Assembly (NCBI GenBank): GCA_019321725.1
Contig: CM033113.1
Location: forward strand, 8,432,001 to 8,496,000
Length of the DNA: 64,000 nt
From: Paulownia fortunei
Taxonomy: Eukaryota; Streptophyta; Magnoliopsida; Lamiales; Paulowniaceae
Direction of reading: 5' to 3'
In this document: piece by piece, positions 12,056 through 24,569 of the stretch
Layout: each line of letters starts with the position of its first letter
How positions within the stretch are numbered: the stretch's first letter is position 1
The notes under the pieces: model-generated
Seen by the model: the letters and a program-made list of their open reading frames with translations, nothing else
Databases searched by the model: none
What the model was told of the DNA's origin: nothing
Position numbers and translations under genes: made by a program

Positions 12056-14325
12056 TTTCTTTTCTATGATTTTGCCAAAGAAATGCCCTTATGGTTTTGT
12101 GTTAAGCAAAATAAGTAAATGAAATCTTCCAAAGAAAATATGAATCTTCAATCTCTACTAAAAATTATAGAGCTTGTTTGGTTTTAACAAGGAAAGTCCC
12201 TATTTTCCCATTTTACCCCTAATTAATAACCTTATCTGATCCGGCTCAAATCGGCTACGACCCAAAGGGACTATCATCAATCACATAGTACATGCTGCAT
12301 TGAATATTTGGATGATTGTATAATATTTTATATTATAAAAATATTAACAATTAAAAAATTAGTATTGTATTAATACGCTAAATATAATATTTTACAAGAT
12401 CGCAGTCAATTATGATAGAAGGAAATAGTTGGTGAAGGGAATTCAAGTCTCTCGAATGCAACAAAATCTCCTCTTTCGTTCCAACTATTTCTTTAACAAA
12501 TTCAGTTTGCTAATTAGCCTTGACCCGCTACAGATAATGATATTAACAAGTTTGTCGGTAATTGATAGTTGTAATTATTAGAAAATCAAAATCCGATTTA
12601 TCATATCCGAGGTACAAATTAACATCAAAGGCGTTGGTCTAGTTGCTTGTGGGCTTAAGAAAACCATAATTGTTGTCCTAATGTGATCAATTTGAGTAGT
12701 ACTATTATTTATAGTATGTTAATATAAAAGAGAAAAAAAAAAAAAAGGAAAAAAGAAAGAATGGTGAAACGTACGGATTACGGAGGAGAATAACTAAATG
12801 AGGCAGTCCAGTCCCACTCATTTTTTTATTTTTATTTTTATTTTGAAGTGATAATATATAATTAGCTCCCATGTAAAAAATAAAAATTTCTAAATTAGTA
12901 GTAGATCAGTTGTGGTAGTATTGTGGCTGTCCAATAATAAGATTGTCTGAGATATGGCTTTTTTGTGTCTGTAAAAAGAGATAAATCATTCCAAGTGTCT
13001 CTAAAATATGGAGATCAATGATTAATTGTACACATGGTGCACGTGTAAGGAACATGGGTCTCTTCTCAATCATGAAATTTTACAGGTCATAAGCCCCCAA
13101 CTTTTATCTACATACAGGAACATTTGACCCAACCTACATTTGCTCAACATATTAATATTAATAATAATAATTTGATCCTATCTGCCATTAAAAAAAAAAA
13201 AAAAGAGTTTTTCTGTTTGGGGAATATCATTACTAAATTTTTCACCAGACCAAAGCTTTTGCAAGTACAAATGACGAATGCTCATTATTTATTATTATCA
13301 CGTTGGTCCCATCACGCCATAAGAGAAAAAAAAAATATTGATAAGGTTTAATTTTATATGTTCGGTAACAATTTAAATATATTTTTATTAGTATTGCGAT
13401 TGTAAAAATTATTATTATAAAATAAAAATTATTATCATTTAATACATATTATTAATAAAAACTTTATCGTTATTACCCACAAATAAATAGTAAAATCAAG
13501 ATATACACAAGTATGTTATGCATAGCCGCTCTCACAGCATAATAATCCTTTCCAAGGTTACTCTCCAGGTCCAAAAGTTGAAGATCTTGGCTTACACCAC
13601 AATTACTCCTACTTTTTTTGAACTATTGTTTCATTGCTCATTAAGGATTGCTAGTAGGTGGCAGGTAGTTCTTAAACAGCTGCATTTGATGGTTCGAGTT
13701 GGTGGACTGTGGGCTACACCTTACCAAACGCCCAAGCCTTAAATTAAGTTACTCCATATGTTAGACGCGACATTTTAATTAATGCTCCATCGAATTGGAT
13801 GTGAATTGAAAAAATAAAATTTTATAAGTATATTTGTGTTACTTTTGATTAAGAGTTAGTAGTGTTAGATCCTTACTTTAATTTAGATGAAGATTTTAAA
13901 AGAAAAAAAATATTTTAAAATGGAAAAAGACACAATAAATTTTGGACTTATAAAAAATGAAACATAGATGTCGCGATTGAGAGTTTCAATTGAGTTTTGG
14001 GAATCTATTATGATTTTTTTTCCTTTTTTGGTAGATGGGAATCACTATATAAGATCTGCTACTATATGGAGCAGTTGCCGAGGGGGACAACTGGATTTGG
14101 AGTCGAGGAAATTAAGGGTAAGGCCCAAATTAGTCGAGAGTAGGAATAGGATGTGCTTTTATTTTTTATTTTATTTTATTTTATTATTTTATTTTTTTAA
14201 TATTCAAATTCTTAAATTACACCGGTCAATGATTGAACTTCTAATCACCTGCCCAATTACTTAGAATGAGGTAAATTGTGTGATATGATTCAACTGAATT
14301 ATAGGTTTCTCAATAATTGTATATT

Positions 14326-14515
14326 TTTGCGTATAATGAGTCACTTTCAAAGTAATTATTTCATATCAAACTCCGGTCACAGAATCCGACTGGCAGTACA
14401 GTGATTGCTCAATACAAAAATTCAGGTGCAGGTTTCTACCAGGATTCGAATCCCCACTTTATCGGTAAAAATAAAAAATATGTTAATTGATCCATCAATT
14501 AAACTGGACTATAAA
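14326..14515 (+). repeat. Dispersed repeat, copy B
   Basis: Second copy of the repeat at 11860-12055, in the same orientation. It contains the perfect 12-bp palindrome GGATTCGAATCC near 14450. That resembles a Pol III B box, but no A box could be placed, so a SINE origin is only a possibility. Confidence 0.6.
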
Positions 14516-15135
14516 GAGGGAGGTGCTTTTATTTATTCATCCAGAAAGGCGTAATTAATAGACTCCACAAGGCAATGTGACTGCAAATGGTTGGTATCGC
14601 TGTTGCTTTGTATAGTTGGCAGAGTTCTGCGCCTTTACTAGTACTACTACTCCTACTTTAAGAAAACTCAACTTAAAGAGACATAAATAGTATTTTTATA
14701 ATTAAATTTTTATTAAAATTAATTAAGCTATGAATTAGTATTTCAATGGATCAAATTCGATCAATCATCTATCCGATTGATTTAATTAAAATTAATTATA
14801 TTTTTTATTATGTTATTTAATATAAAAATATAATAAACTAATTATTATATATAAAATGAAAAAGATAAATAATCAACTAAAACATAAAAATAACAAAACT
14901 CAAAATTCAAATAAATACATAAATAACCAAATATCAAATTTAATATTCCTAAAAAAAGAAACAACAAAAAATTGGTTCCAACTAGTTTTTGGACCAATTT
15001 GATCAAATTTTTTATTTTTTGCATTAAATCAAATTGAACCGACTATTAATTCAGATTGGATCCACCGATCCTATCCAAAACATTGTGTCCAAAAGTTAGG
15101 ATAAAATTTCAAAGAAGTAAGAATCCAACTCCAAT

Positions 15136-15157
15136 AATATATATATATATATATATA
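15136..15157. repeat. (TA)n microsatellite
   Basis: About 11 uninterrupted TA units in AT-rich spacer. Confidence 0.9.
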
Positions 15158-18106
15158 AAGAATTTCAATATGTCATTCTTTTTTATTTTATTACTATCAT
15201 CATTATTTTTATTTTATTTTTTGGTGAATTTCCACGGAAAATAATCAATTGAAATATTATGGAGAATTGGAGGGGATAATATATACAAATAAAATATGAA
15301 AGAGGACAACATAATGTTCACTAATAGTACGAGGGGCAGAATGAAATTTACATGAAAAACTCGTGCACACCCTTGGTTTAATTTAATAAAATTCAATATC
15401 GTCTCCTTAAATTTTGCTCAAAAATTTAAGAAATTAGTTGTAAATTTAAATAAAGTAGCGAAAAGTGCCTCGTAAGTTTTGAGAATTTGTAAGCAATTAT
15501 TTTCATTATATGAGTTATAAGGTCTTTTTCAAAAATAATGTGAACTTATTTTAATTAGATTTAATAATAACTCAAGATTTTTTTGTTGAGGAAGCATAAA
15601 TAACCAACTGAAACTAGAATGGTGGGATGGTATATTATTGAGAGACCTTACAGCCTTGCACACATCATAAAATTATAAATTAAAAAGTCCATTGCTTTTT
15701 TAAAAGAGTTGTAAACTCCTAGCAAAATTTTAAGCCGTCACAGAGGATGCGAGTCAAACAAACCACGAACAACTCACCTCTTCTTGAACATCTCCAACAC
15801 CCTTGAAGAGTTTTTGTAAAACAAGTGTTGGGTTTGAACCAACTATGATATTTAAGTCACTCTTTTATACATTCGACTTTAATTGGAAATTGGTGGTTGA
15901 TTTGCTTCGATTATCTCCGAATAATTATTTTATGATTTAATTAATCAATTTTTTTTTATTTTTAATTTATAACTTTTTTTATTTTTTTGAGAAAATTTCA
16001 AGTTTTAACCTTGTTATTTTATAATATGTATGTAATTATTTAAATTTTGGGGTATGTTAGATATTATTTTAGTTGATTATTTATTTATTTTTTATCTTTA
16101 AAATATAGTACATACTAATTAATTTATTACGTTATTATTTTATAATATATAATAAAAAATATAATTAATTTCAATTAGATCAGTTGCAACAATCCAATTA
16201 ATTAAACCGTTAACTAATTAATATTTGATCAATGATCGATTATAAAAAATATTAATTTAACTTAGAATGGTTTCTTAGTGCGCTGAATGTAATACGTAAT
16301 TGAGTCTTCACATGTGTGATCCAAATTTTATGTCCTGACTCAATCCTCCTAGCATTTAGTCAACTAGAATCATCAATTGAGCCTTATTCAAATCCTTGGG
16401 CCTCGGCCCATTCAAATCCATATGTTCAACCTATTCACATGATCCTAGTAGCTCGACCCAGCTAATTAAACCCAATATTCTAAGGCTAAGTTTTATGGCA
16501 TCAACACAGACAACAACCGAAAATATGAAAACATCTTGTACGATGTTTTCATAAAAATTGATTTTGCTTTACCATACATTCTTCAAATTCTATATTATTA
16601 TTTTAAAATATGTATTCTAGCTAATATGATTGCTGTCAAAATAATATAAATTAAACCCAATGAATTTACAATATTGATTTATGCTCCCAAAGTCCGATCC
16701 ATCCATACAAACTATCAATATGACGTTTGGGTAAAACCTAAATTAAACTTGTTACGAGCCTATCAAAACAAATAAACAAACAAACAAATATATAAGATGT
16801 TTGCGGAGATGTTAGATCTTATTTTTAAATAAGATCCCAATTTGTTTTGATGAAAACAAGCTTATAAAATATAATTAATTAGATAGTAACGATAATCGTC
16901 TGGTAATTTACATCAACAAATAAGAAAATCTTATTTTTTAAAGTTGGATATGTTCACATTACATTTTATGAGAGTTTATAAGTTTTTATCTTAAGAATTT
17001 TACCGTACACTTTAACACATTTTATAAATTTTTAGGTAATATTTAGACGTAGGTATTTGAATTCGAAGATTCAAATAACTTTAAAATTGATTTGAAATAT
17101 ACTGCAATGATAGGAAAAATAATTCAAATTAAATGCTAAAGTATTTAAAATTCTTTTTAACTTGAAATTATCTATAACAAACTCAATAAATTTATTATTA
17201 TAAATTTAAAATCTTTAATTCTAAAGTCCTTCAATCCAAACTTAACCTAAAAATTTCATAAAATGTTTAAAAATACCTATAAATACAGGCAAGCAAATTA
17301 AAAGAAGAAGAAAAGAAAAAACAATGCTTCCTTTGAGGAACCTGCATGTGAGGTACACGTGATGATTGGTTGGATTTTCCAGGGGGCGAAAAAAGAAAAG
17401 AACAGGTAAATTTATTCTCTTAACATACTCCATTTAATATTTTTTTAAAATTTTTTAAATTAAAAATAAATTAGGGAATAATCCGTACTGTGCTGTAAAC
17501 TTAATTCAATAATTTTCTAACAACTCGGAATTAGGTGAAGTGATTGATGGGATTAGGTGTCATCACTGGTTTTGGCGAGCAACCATTTTACTCTGCTCAG
17601 AGTCTGAGACAACAATTCAGCTGGAAAATTTCTTAAAAGTTAGAATATTAAGCTATGATGGCCTATGGAAATTTGTTTGCTTATGAAAAAATTTCAGAAA
17701 AAAAAAACATTTTAAAATAATTGTTTTCACAAATATATATTTATTTGTGAGTTTTTTTTAAAAATAAAATATAACCTTTCACTTTTTAAAAATATATTCA
17801 AATTTAAACATCTTTTCACAAAAAAAAAGCATATCACCAATCATATCAATTATAGTACTTTTACAAAAAGACATATTATCAATCGTATTAATTATAATTA
17901 TTACATTTTTACCTTTCATCTACATATAAAATAATGTATTTAAAAAATAAAATAACAAATAATCATACCCTGCACCTAACATAATTTTTGGTTTCTCAAT
18001 TTTTTTGTCCATCCTATGAAAAGAAGACAAATTGTGATAGGAGAACATCAACCACAAAGCACTTATATAAAAAAATTAGAAAAATGGGAATGAATACAAT
18101 TTTTAG

Positions 18107-18980
18107 TGGTAAAATGAAAAATTTACAATCAATTATGCATTGATATATGTAATATATTTTAATTTATTAATTTTATATTTTTATTTATTTTTAAAATTAT
18201 CATTGAATTGTAAGATTAAATAAAAAAAATTATTAATAAAAAATTAAATATTACAATGTGTCAAATTATGATATTTTGGCAATAAGAATCGTATCTTACA
18301 AATTATAAAAGTGAATACAATATTTTGATAATTCAAATCACATTTTCTGATTAAATTAGTAAATATCCATCAAATTATAAAAAATTAATCAAATTTTCCC
18401 ATGTCATCAAGTAAAAATGGCAAGAGCCCTCATTTTATATGTATAAATAGTGGTCATTTTCAAGAAGTTAAACATAAGTTGTGAAGAAGAAATCTAAGCA
18501 AAAAATATATTGGAGGAAATTTTCTCAACTTAAGGAGATCAAGTTCAAGAAGATCTATAGTATTCAAGGCGTTCATCGCGGAGTCTACTCAAATGATAAC
18601 ATTTAATTTAAAATTAAGTTGTTAAACCCTTGAATTAACGTTATTGAAAATTCAATTCACATTAAAGAAGATCAAAGGGTCACTACCATAAAAATTTACT
18701 AAATTCACCAAGTCAGCGTTCTTAAAGTTGTAACATTTAATTCAAACTCAATATGTCAAACCCTCAAATTAACGTTATTGAAGGACGAAATCAATTTAAA
18801 GGAGATCAAATAAGCGATTCCACCTTCAAAATTTCAAATTCAAAATATATTGTTATTAAAAAGAAGAATTAGAGGAATTATTTAGAAATTGTAACTATTT
18901 AATTTTTTTGATACATTAAAATTCAATTTATACTATTTTTCTTGTTTGTTATTTTGCAGACAATGAAAATTTGTATTACA
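18107..18980 (+). repeat. 5' LTR of gag-only element
   Basis: Starts TGGTAAAATGAAAAATTTAC and ends TTGTATTACA, about 874 bp. It aligns along its length to the 3' LTR (starts TGTAGATATGAAAAATTTAC, ends TTGTGTTACA). Many substitutions and small indels separate the two, pointing to an old insertion. Confidence 0.85.
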
Positions 18981-18986
18981 AATTTC

Positions 18987-19004
18987 TGGCACGCCATAGT
19001 GGGA
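18987..19004 (+). other. Primer-binding site of gag-only element
   Basis: TGGCACGCCATAGTGGGA lies six bases after the 5' LTR, almost identical to the corresponding site (4117-4133) of the other element. It begins with TGG as expected for a tRNA primer; the tRNA is not assigned. Confidence 0.65.
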
Positions 19005-19052
19005 TAATTTCTACCTCTCATCTATTCTTTTCAAATCAAGTTCAAAATTTAA

Positions 19053-20390
19053 ATGATAATGAATGACAATTACTCCAATTTCACAAATGTTAAATTTTTC
19101 ATGTCGAGACAAGATGGTGTGTTGGCAAACTATAAAGTTGAAATGGCCACTCCAAATCACAAGTATAAGAGGGCAAGACAAGATGGTATTTTATCGAACT
19201 ATGAAGTCGTCACTTCAAACCACAAGCATAAGGGAGAAACACAAGATGGTGTGTTGGCGAGCAATGAAGTTGAAATAGTCACTCCAAATCACAAGCATGA
19301 AGGAGCAAGACAAGATAGTGTCATGTTCAGCTATGAAATCACCACTCCAAAACACAAGTATGAAAGGACAAGGGTGATGCTTTAACATTATCAGTCAAAT
19401 TGAAGGCAAAGCAAAAAACATGAGCTTTATATAAAGAGTTATTAAATCCAAATACAATGCTTGAATTTTCTACAAGCTTAAATTATGAAGTTACAATCAT
19501 GGTGGTCCAAACTACTTCATTGAAAGAGCTAATTGCAAATTTAACGAAAGCTGTTGAAGGATTCACGAAACATATTCAAGAGTAAGACTATCAAACCACG
19601 AATTTAATGAATAAAGTGGACAATATTAATACTAGCAGCATAATGGGAAATTAACTTAAAGCACATGAAGAAATTGAGATATGCTTGAAACAACAATCAA
19701 GTGAAAGTTTCAACTAAAGAGCTGCAAGTTTCATTAAATGGGTTAGTTCCTGTTGACCAACAGAATGAAATTATTATGGAGACTATTAAAAATAAGTTCG
19801 ATGGAAGTTTCAAGTCAACTTTAACTTATGCCAAGCCATATATTGAGAGAATTAATAGTTTGAAGATGTCAGTTGGCTATCAACCCCCTAAATTTCAGCA
19901 ATTTGATGACAAAGGCAACCCAAAGCAACATGTTGATCATTTTATTAAGACGCGCAACAATATTAGAATATATGGAAATTATCTGATTAAGCAATTTATG
20001 TGCTCATTGGTGGGAAATATACTTGATTGGTACACCGATTTGGAGGCAAATTCAGTTGATAGTTGGGAGCAGTTGGAACAAGAATTTCTCAATCGCTTTT
20101 ATAACACCTATCGTACTGTTAGTATGGTTGAACTTGTGGACTTAAGACAAAAAGAAAATAAGTCTGAATATATCAATAATTGGAGATTTTTTTTTTAAAT
20201 TATAAAGATATTTTGTTAGAAACTTCTGCATATGCATCCAAGTAATACATTAGGGTATTTGCTATATATTTCAAGGAATCAAACCAAAAACTTTTGGAGA
20301 ATTAGCTACTCATACATATGCCATTGAGATAAATATGAATTTTGAGAAACAAAAATGCCCAAGTAATATCAATGATGATGAAGATGAAGA
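19053..20390 (+). pseudogene. gag-like region with tandem N-terminal repeats
   Basis: First segment (19053-19385, 110 codons) holds four imperfect copies of a roughly 22-residue unit, each with a (R/T)QD(G/S)V-type start and a TPNHKH-like end. The second segment (19701-20198) contains a retrotransposon gag core: YQPPKFQQFDDKGNPKQHV, then a helical region with W-rich LDWYTDLE and LEQEFLNRFYNT, ending in LVDLRQKENKSEYINNW. Stops separate the segments, and after 20198 the gag homology continues out of frame to about 20390 (a GVFAIYFKE-like stretch, then Asp/Glu-rich). The coding region is decayed; it would have specified the capsid-like protein. Confidence 0.8.
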
Positions 20391-20433
20391 AAATATAGGG
20401 AAAAATTACAAATTTAATCTTGTAACTATAGAT

Positions 20434-22593
20434 GGGTGGCAATAATAGTCCCGGTTCAAATTCAAATTGGCAAAAAAATCCTTTAATTTATAAAAACTCT
20501 CTTGCACATTCTGGCCATTTTTGCCATATTGGAAGGAGCCCATCACATGTGGCGTTGACGTGGAAAATAGAAAAGGCTAACGAAGGACATTTTAATGCCA
20601 TATCAATGTCCAACTGGAAAAAAATGCCGGACAAATTGGAGGAAAATTCTTAAATCATAAAAAATTTATGATAAATTTAAAAAAATTAAAAAAATTGTTG
20701 ATAAAAATTTTGATTTTCTTTTATTTTCATCTTTTTCTTTTCTATCTTTCTTCTTTCTAATCTCCAACCACTACCACCGACCCAACCTAACCCCGTTGCC
20801 GCCAACCTTCCACCCCACCACCACCACCACCTCCCACCAACCTCATCATGGAACCAAAAGCAAAATCGCAATCCAGATTTTGCAATCTTCCAACCCAAAT
20901 GATACCCCTCTCTACTCTTCCAAAATTTTTCCAAATTACTAGTACGCTAAATCAAACCCAGTTGCCTTATATTTTCTCTCATTTCAGCATCTTTCCAACC
21001 AAGATGCTGGCCCTCTCTAATCTTTTTCACTTCCTCCCCTTACCATCCCAGAGGCCATACCGCACATAGAAACCATTGAAGCAACTGTCACAAAATTCAA
21101 CATGTGGGGTTGTCTACTTTTGGGAGTGTAAATACAAATCAAGCATCGGTGGATGGCGGCGATTTTGTTGGTCGGGGATAATGAGTGTGGGCTGGTGGTT
21201 GATGGCTATGTGTTAAACAAATGGATGGGTTTGGAAAAAATTGTGATGGTTAGAGGTGGTGTTGGTGGGTTAGAGGTGGCGGCTCGCTGGAGAAGTGGTG
21301 AAGAACATGGGCGGTGGTGGTGGTGGCGGCGGCGGTGGTGAAGAACGTGGGTGGTGGTGGCTTTTTTGGGTAAGGATTAAGGAAGAAGAAGAAAGGAAAA
21401 TAATAATAATTGAAATTAAAGAAATTAAAATTTCATTACAAAAGATATATTTTTTTAATTTATTTATATATTCTAAAATAATCAAAGATAATTTTTACAT
21501 TCTTTTGATAATTATCAATTAATTAGAATTTAAAATTTAATTTATAAATTCAATATTAACTAAAGTTTTACATTAAATGTCAAAAAATTAAGAAAAATTA
21601 ATTTTTTTATAGGAAAAGATATAACTTTTTTAGTTTCTTTTTATATCCTAAATTTATTAATGTTAATTTTTACTTTCTCTTGATGATGAATTATGAATTT
21701 TGATAATAATTAAAGTTATAAATTAAATATAAAAAATAAGCTCAAATTAATTATTTATTAAAAATATATAAAAAAATTATTTTTTTTTTATATTCTAAAA
21801 TAATTGATATTAATTTTTACTTTTTTTATGATTAATTATTGGTGCAACATTACCTATTGATAAATCCCTAACTTTAGGTTTCTTTTAATTTGATTCAATT
21901 GTGAAATAACACAACGTGTGTATCTAGGGAATAGTCACTTCAAAGCGAATTCTTGATATTAAATTAAAATTATAATTAAATGTCAAAAAATTAAGCTAAA
22001 GTTATTTTTTAATTAAAAAAGATATAATTTTTTTTAATTTCTTTTTATATTCTAAAATAATAATGTTAAATTTTAAAAAATTTAATGATCAATCGTTCAA
22101 TTGATTAGTAGATAATTTATGAATTTCGATAAAGTTATAATCTAAATGTAAAAAAAAAAGCTTAAATTAAATATTTTATTAAAAAGATATAATTTGTTTT
22201 AAGTTTCTTTTTATATTCTCATGTAATTAATGTTATTTTTTACTTTATTTTGATGATTAATTATTCAATTATTGGAAGTTAATTTTGAATTTCAATGCTA
22301 ATTAAATTTATATATTAAATATCAAAAAAATAAGATAAAATTAAATTATTTGTTAAAAAAGATATAATTTTTTTTCCAACTAAGCATGCTTAGATTTCTT
22401 GTTTTAGTCCATATCATATTCCTTACTTCTCCACCTTGGCCCCATATGGGATGGATATGTCCACATAAGCAAAAATAGTGGGAACGTGCAAAAATTCAAT
22501 TTTTGGTAAAATTAAGACTCAAATTGAGAGATTATTATAAATTACAAGATTTTTTTACCAATTTAAATTTGAACGGGACTATTATTGTCACCC
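20434..22593. mobile_element. Nested Mutator-like (non-autonomous) inverted-repeat transposon
   Basis: The left end starts GGGTGGCAATAATAGTCCC and the right end, reverse-complemented, starts GGGTGACAATAATAGTCCC. The similarity continues for about 69 bp at roughly 87% identity. The 2.16-kb element sits inside the retroelement's internal region and encodes no transposase that I can see. The left half has C-rich (about 20760-20840) and G-rich (about 21260-21360) trinucleotide-like tracts in opposite orientation. The right half is built of about six AT-rich repeats. Long terminal repeats without coding capacity fit Mutator-like elements, but a 9-bp target duplication is not clear, so the superfamily is inferred. 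Confidence 0.75.
21438..22373 (+). repeat. AT-rich tandem repeats inside the nested transposon
   Basis: Units beginning AAAAGATATAATTTTTTT and containing TTTCTTTTTATATTCTAAAATAAT start near 21438, 21614, 21771, 22016, 22182 and 22355. Spacing is about 157-175 bp, except one interval enlarged by a unique insertion (about 21843-21960). Confidence 0.75.
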
Positions 22594-22639
22594 TCTATCA
22601 TATGTAACAACTGTTAATTTGACTTTTCAATGTTGCTAA

Positions 22640-23580
22640 ATACGAGTATAATTAAAAAATTTAAATTAAATCTTGTTCAAGTGCTCTTTGATAAAAACAT
22701 AAACTGTTAGCAATACTCCTAAATACAATCATAAAATATCTAAAATTTTCAAATTGAAGTCCTCTTAAATGCTCATTGATAAGAGTATACACTATCAGCA
22801 ACGTTTTTTGATATGAGTATAAACTATCTAATAAATTCAAATTTAAATAAAAACTTTTTAATACGAGTATAAATTATCTAATAAATTCAAATTTAAATGA
22901 AGACTCGTTGATATGAGTATAAACTATCTAACAAATTTAAATTCAAAACTCTTTGATATGAGTATAAACTATTTATAAATTCCAAACAAATTCAAGCCAA
23001 AAACTCCTTAATACGAGTATAAACTATCTAAAAAATTCAAATTTAAATGAAAACTCATTGATATAAGTATAAACTATCTAACGAATTCAAGTTGAAGACT
23101 CCTTGATATAAGTATAAATTATCTGTAAATTCAAATTCAAATGAAAACTCCTTGATATAATTATAAACTATTTAACAATTCAAATTTAAATAAAAACTCC
23201 TTGATGCGAGTATAAACTATCTGACAAATTCAAATTCAAGATTTCTTGATACGAGTATAAAGTATTTATAAATTTTAAATATAAATAATTTTTTTTTGAT
23301 ATGAGTATAAACTAACTAACAAATTCAAATTCAAGACTTCTTGATGCGAATATAAACTATCTACAGATTCTAAATAAATTCAAGTCAAGAACTCTTTGAT
23401 ACGAGGATAAATTATCTACAAAGTCAAATCTAGTAAAGAACTCCTTGATATAAGATAAACTATCTACAAATTCAAAATTTAATTAAAAAACTCATTGATA
23501 CGAGAATAAACTGTCTATAAATCCAAATCAATTCAACTTAATAACTCGTTGATATGAATTTAAACTCTCTTTATGTTTCA
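22640..23580 (+). repeat. Degenerate ~50-bp tandem array next to the 3' LTR
   Basis: Roughly 18 imperfect units, mostly 46-60 bp, share the core TTGATAYGAGTATAAACTAT, followed by a run such as CTAACAAATTCAAATTC. The array fills nearly all the space between the nested transposon and the polypurine tract. Units are diverged from one another, so the array is old. Confidence 0.85.
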
Positions 23581-23683
23581 AGTAAATTATGGTTACTTGA
23601 TCCTCTCGATGAAATATTTTAAAACTTATTCACTTTTCACATCTGATGGAACAAATTGATGTGAACAAGTCTTGAGGGGCATT

Positions 23684-24569
23684 TGTAGATATGAAAAATT
23701 TACAACCAATTATGCATTGACATGTGTAGTATATTTTAATTTATCAATTTTATATTTTTATTTATTTTTGAAATTATCATTGAATTCCAAAATTAATAAG
23801 ATTTTTTATTGAAAAAGTAATTAAATGTTATCATGTGTCGAATTATAATATTTTGACAATAAAAATCGTATCTTGTAAATTATAGAAGTGAATACAATAT
23901 TTTAGTATTTCAAATAAAATCTTTTGATTAAAACAGTAAATATTCATCAAATCGTGAAGAACCAATCAAATATTCTCATGTTATCAAGTAAAAATGACAA
24001 AATCCTTTATTTTACAAGTATAAATATGAGTCATCTCAAAAAAGTTAAACATAAGTTGTGAAGAAGAAATTCAATCAACAAAAGTATTGAAGGAAATTCT
24101 TTCAACTTAAAGAGATTAAGTTCAAAGAGATTCGCGGAGTTCAAGGTGAAAATCAAAATGTTTTTTATGGAGCCCACTCAAGTGATAATATTTACTTTGA
24201 TATTTAGTTGTTAAACCATCAAATAAACGTTATTGAAAATTCAATCCACATTAAAAGAGATTAAATGGTCAATTCTATCAAAAAGTTATCAAATACACCA
24301 AATCAACATTTTTGAAATTTTAACGTTTAATTCGAAATTAATGTGTCAAATAATCAAATTAATGTTATTGAATGACGAAATTAATTTGGAGGAGATCAAA
24401 TCAGCGATTCCACCTCTAAAATTTCAAATCCAAAAATTATAATTTTTGAAAAGAAGAATAAAATTAATGAGTTAGAGATTGTAATCATTTAATTTATTTG
24501 ATATATTAAAATTCAATTTTTATTATTTTTTTATTTGTTATTTTGTAGATAATGAAAAATTGTGTTACA
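23684..24569 (+). repeat. 3' LTR of gag-only element
   Basis: Direct repeat of 18107-18980, about 886 bp, TG...CA ends, preceded by the purine-rich TTGAGGGGCATT. Its end, reverse-complemented, matches the start of the LTR at 4140, linking the two elements of this window. Confidence 0.85.

Larger units (their letters stand above)
12056..18106. other. AT-rich intergenic region without recognisable genes
   Basis: Apart from repeat copy B (14326-14515), a (TA)n microsatellite at 15136-15157, and AT-rich remnants at about 14740-15060 and 16040-16260 that resemble the hAT-like repeats at 25.1 and 34.7 kb, I see nothing interpretable. Open frames here are short and low-complexity. Confidence 0.5.
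18107..24569 (+). mobile_element. Gag-only Ty3-type LTR retroelement with nested DNA transposon
   Basis: Two direct LTRs (18107-18980 and 23684-24569) flank a primer-binding site, a gag-like region (19053 to about 20390), a nested inverted-repeat transposon (20434-22593), a degenerate tandem array (about 22640-23580) and a purine-rich tract (TTGAGGGGCATT) touching the 3' LTR. No protease, RT, RNase H or integrase is visible. Removing the nested element leaves an internal region of about 2.5 kb, too short for pol. This matches the described notion of TR-GAG non-autonomous elements, or a pol deletion. The LTR family is shared with the minus-strand element at 1-5001, a possible source of enzymes in trans. 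No clear 5-bp target duplication was seen (tttag left, agggc right). Confidence 0.85.

Noticed and set aside
14440..14460. tRNA-like GGATTCGAATCC
   Set aside because: It is a palindrome within a dispersed repeat; no A box or cloverleaf could be drawn.
20686..21522. Gly/Trp/Pro-rich open frames on both strands inside the nested transposon
   Set aside because: They are translations of GGT/CCA-type low-complexity tracts and match no protein family I know.
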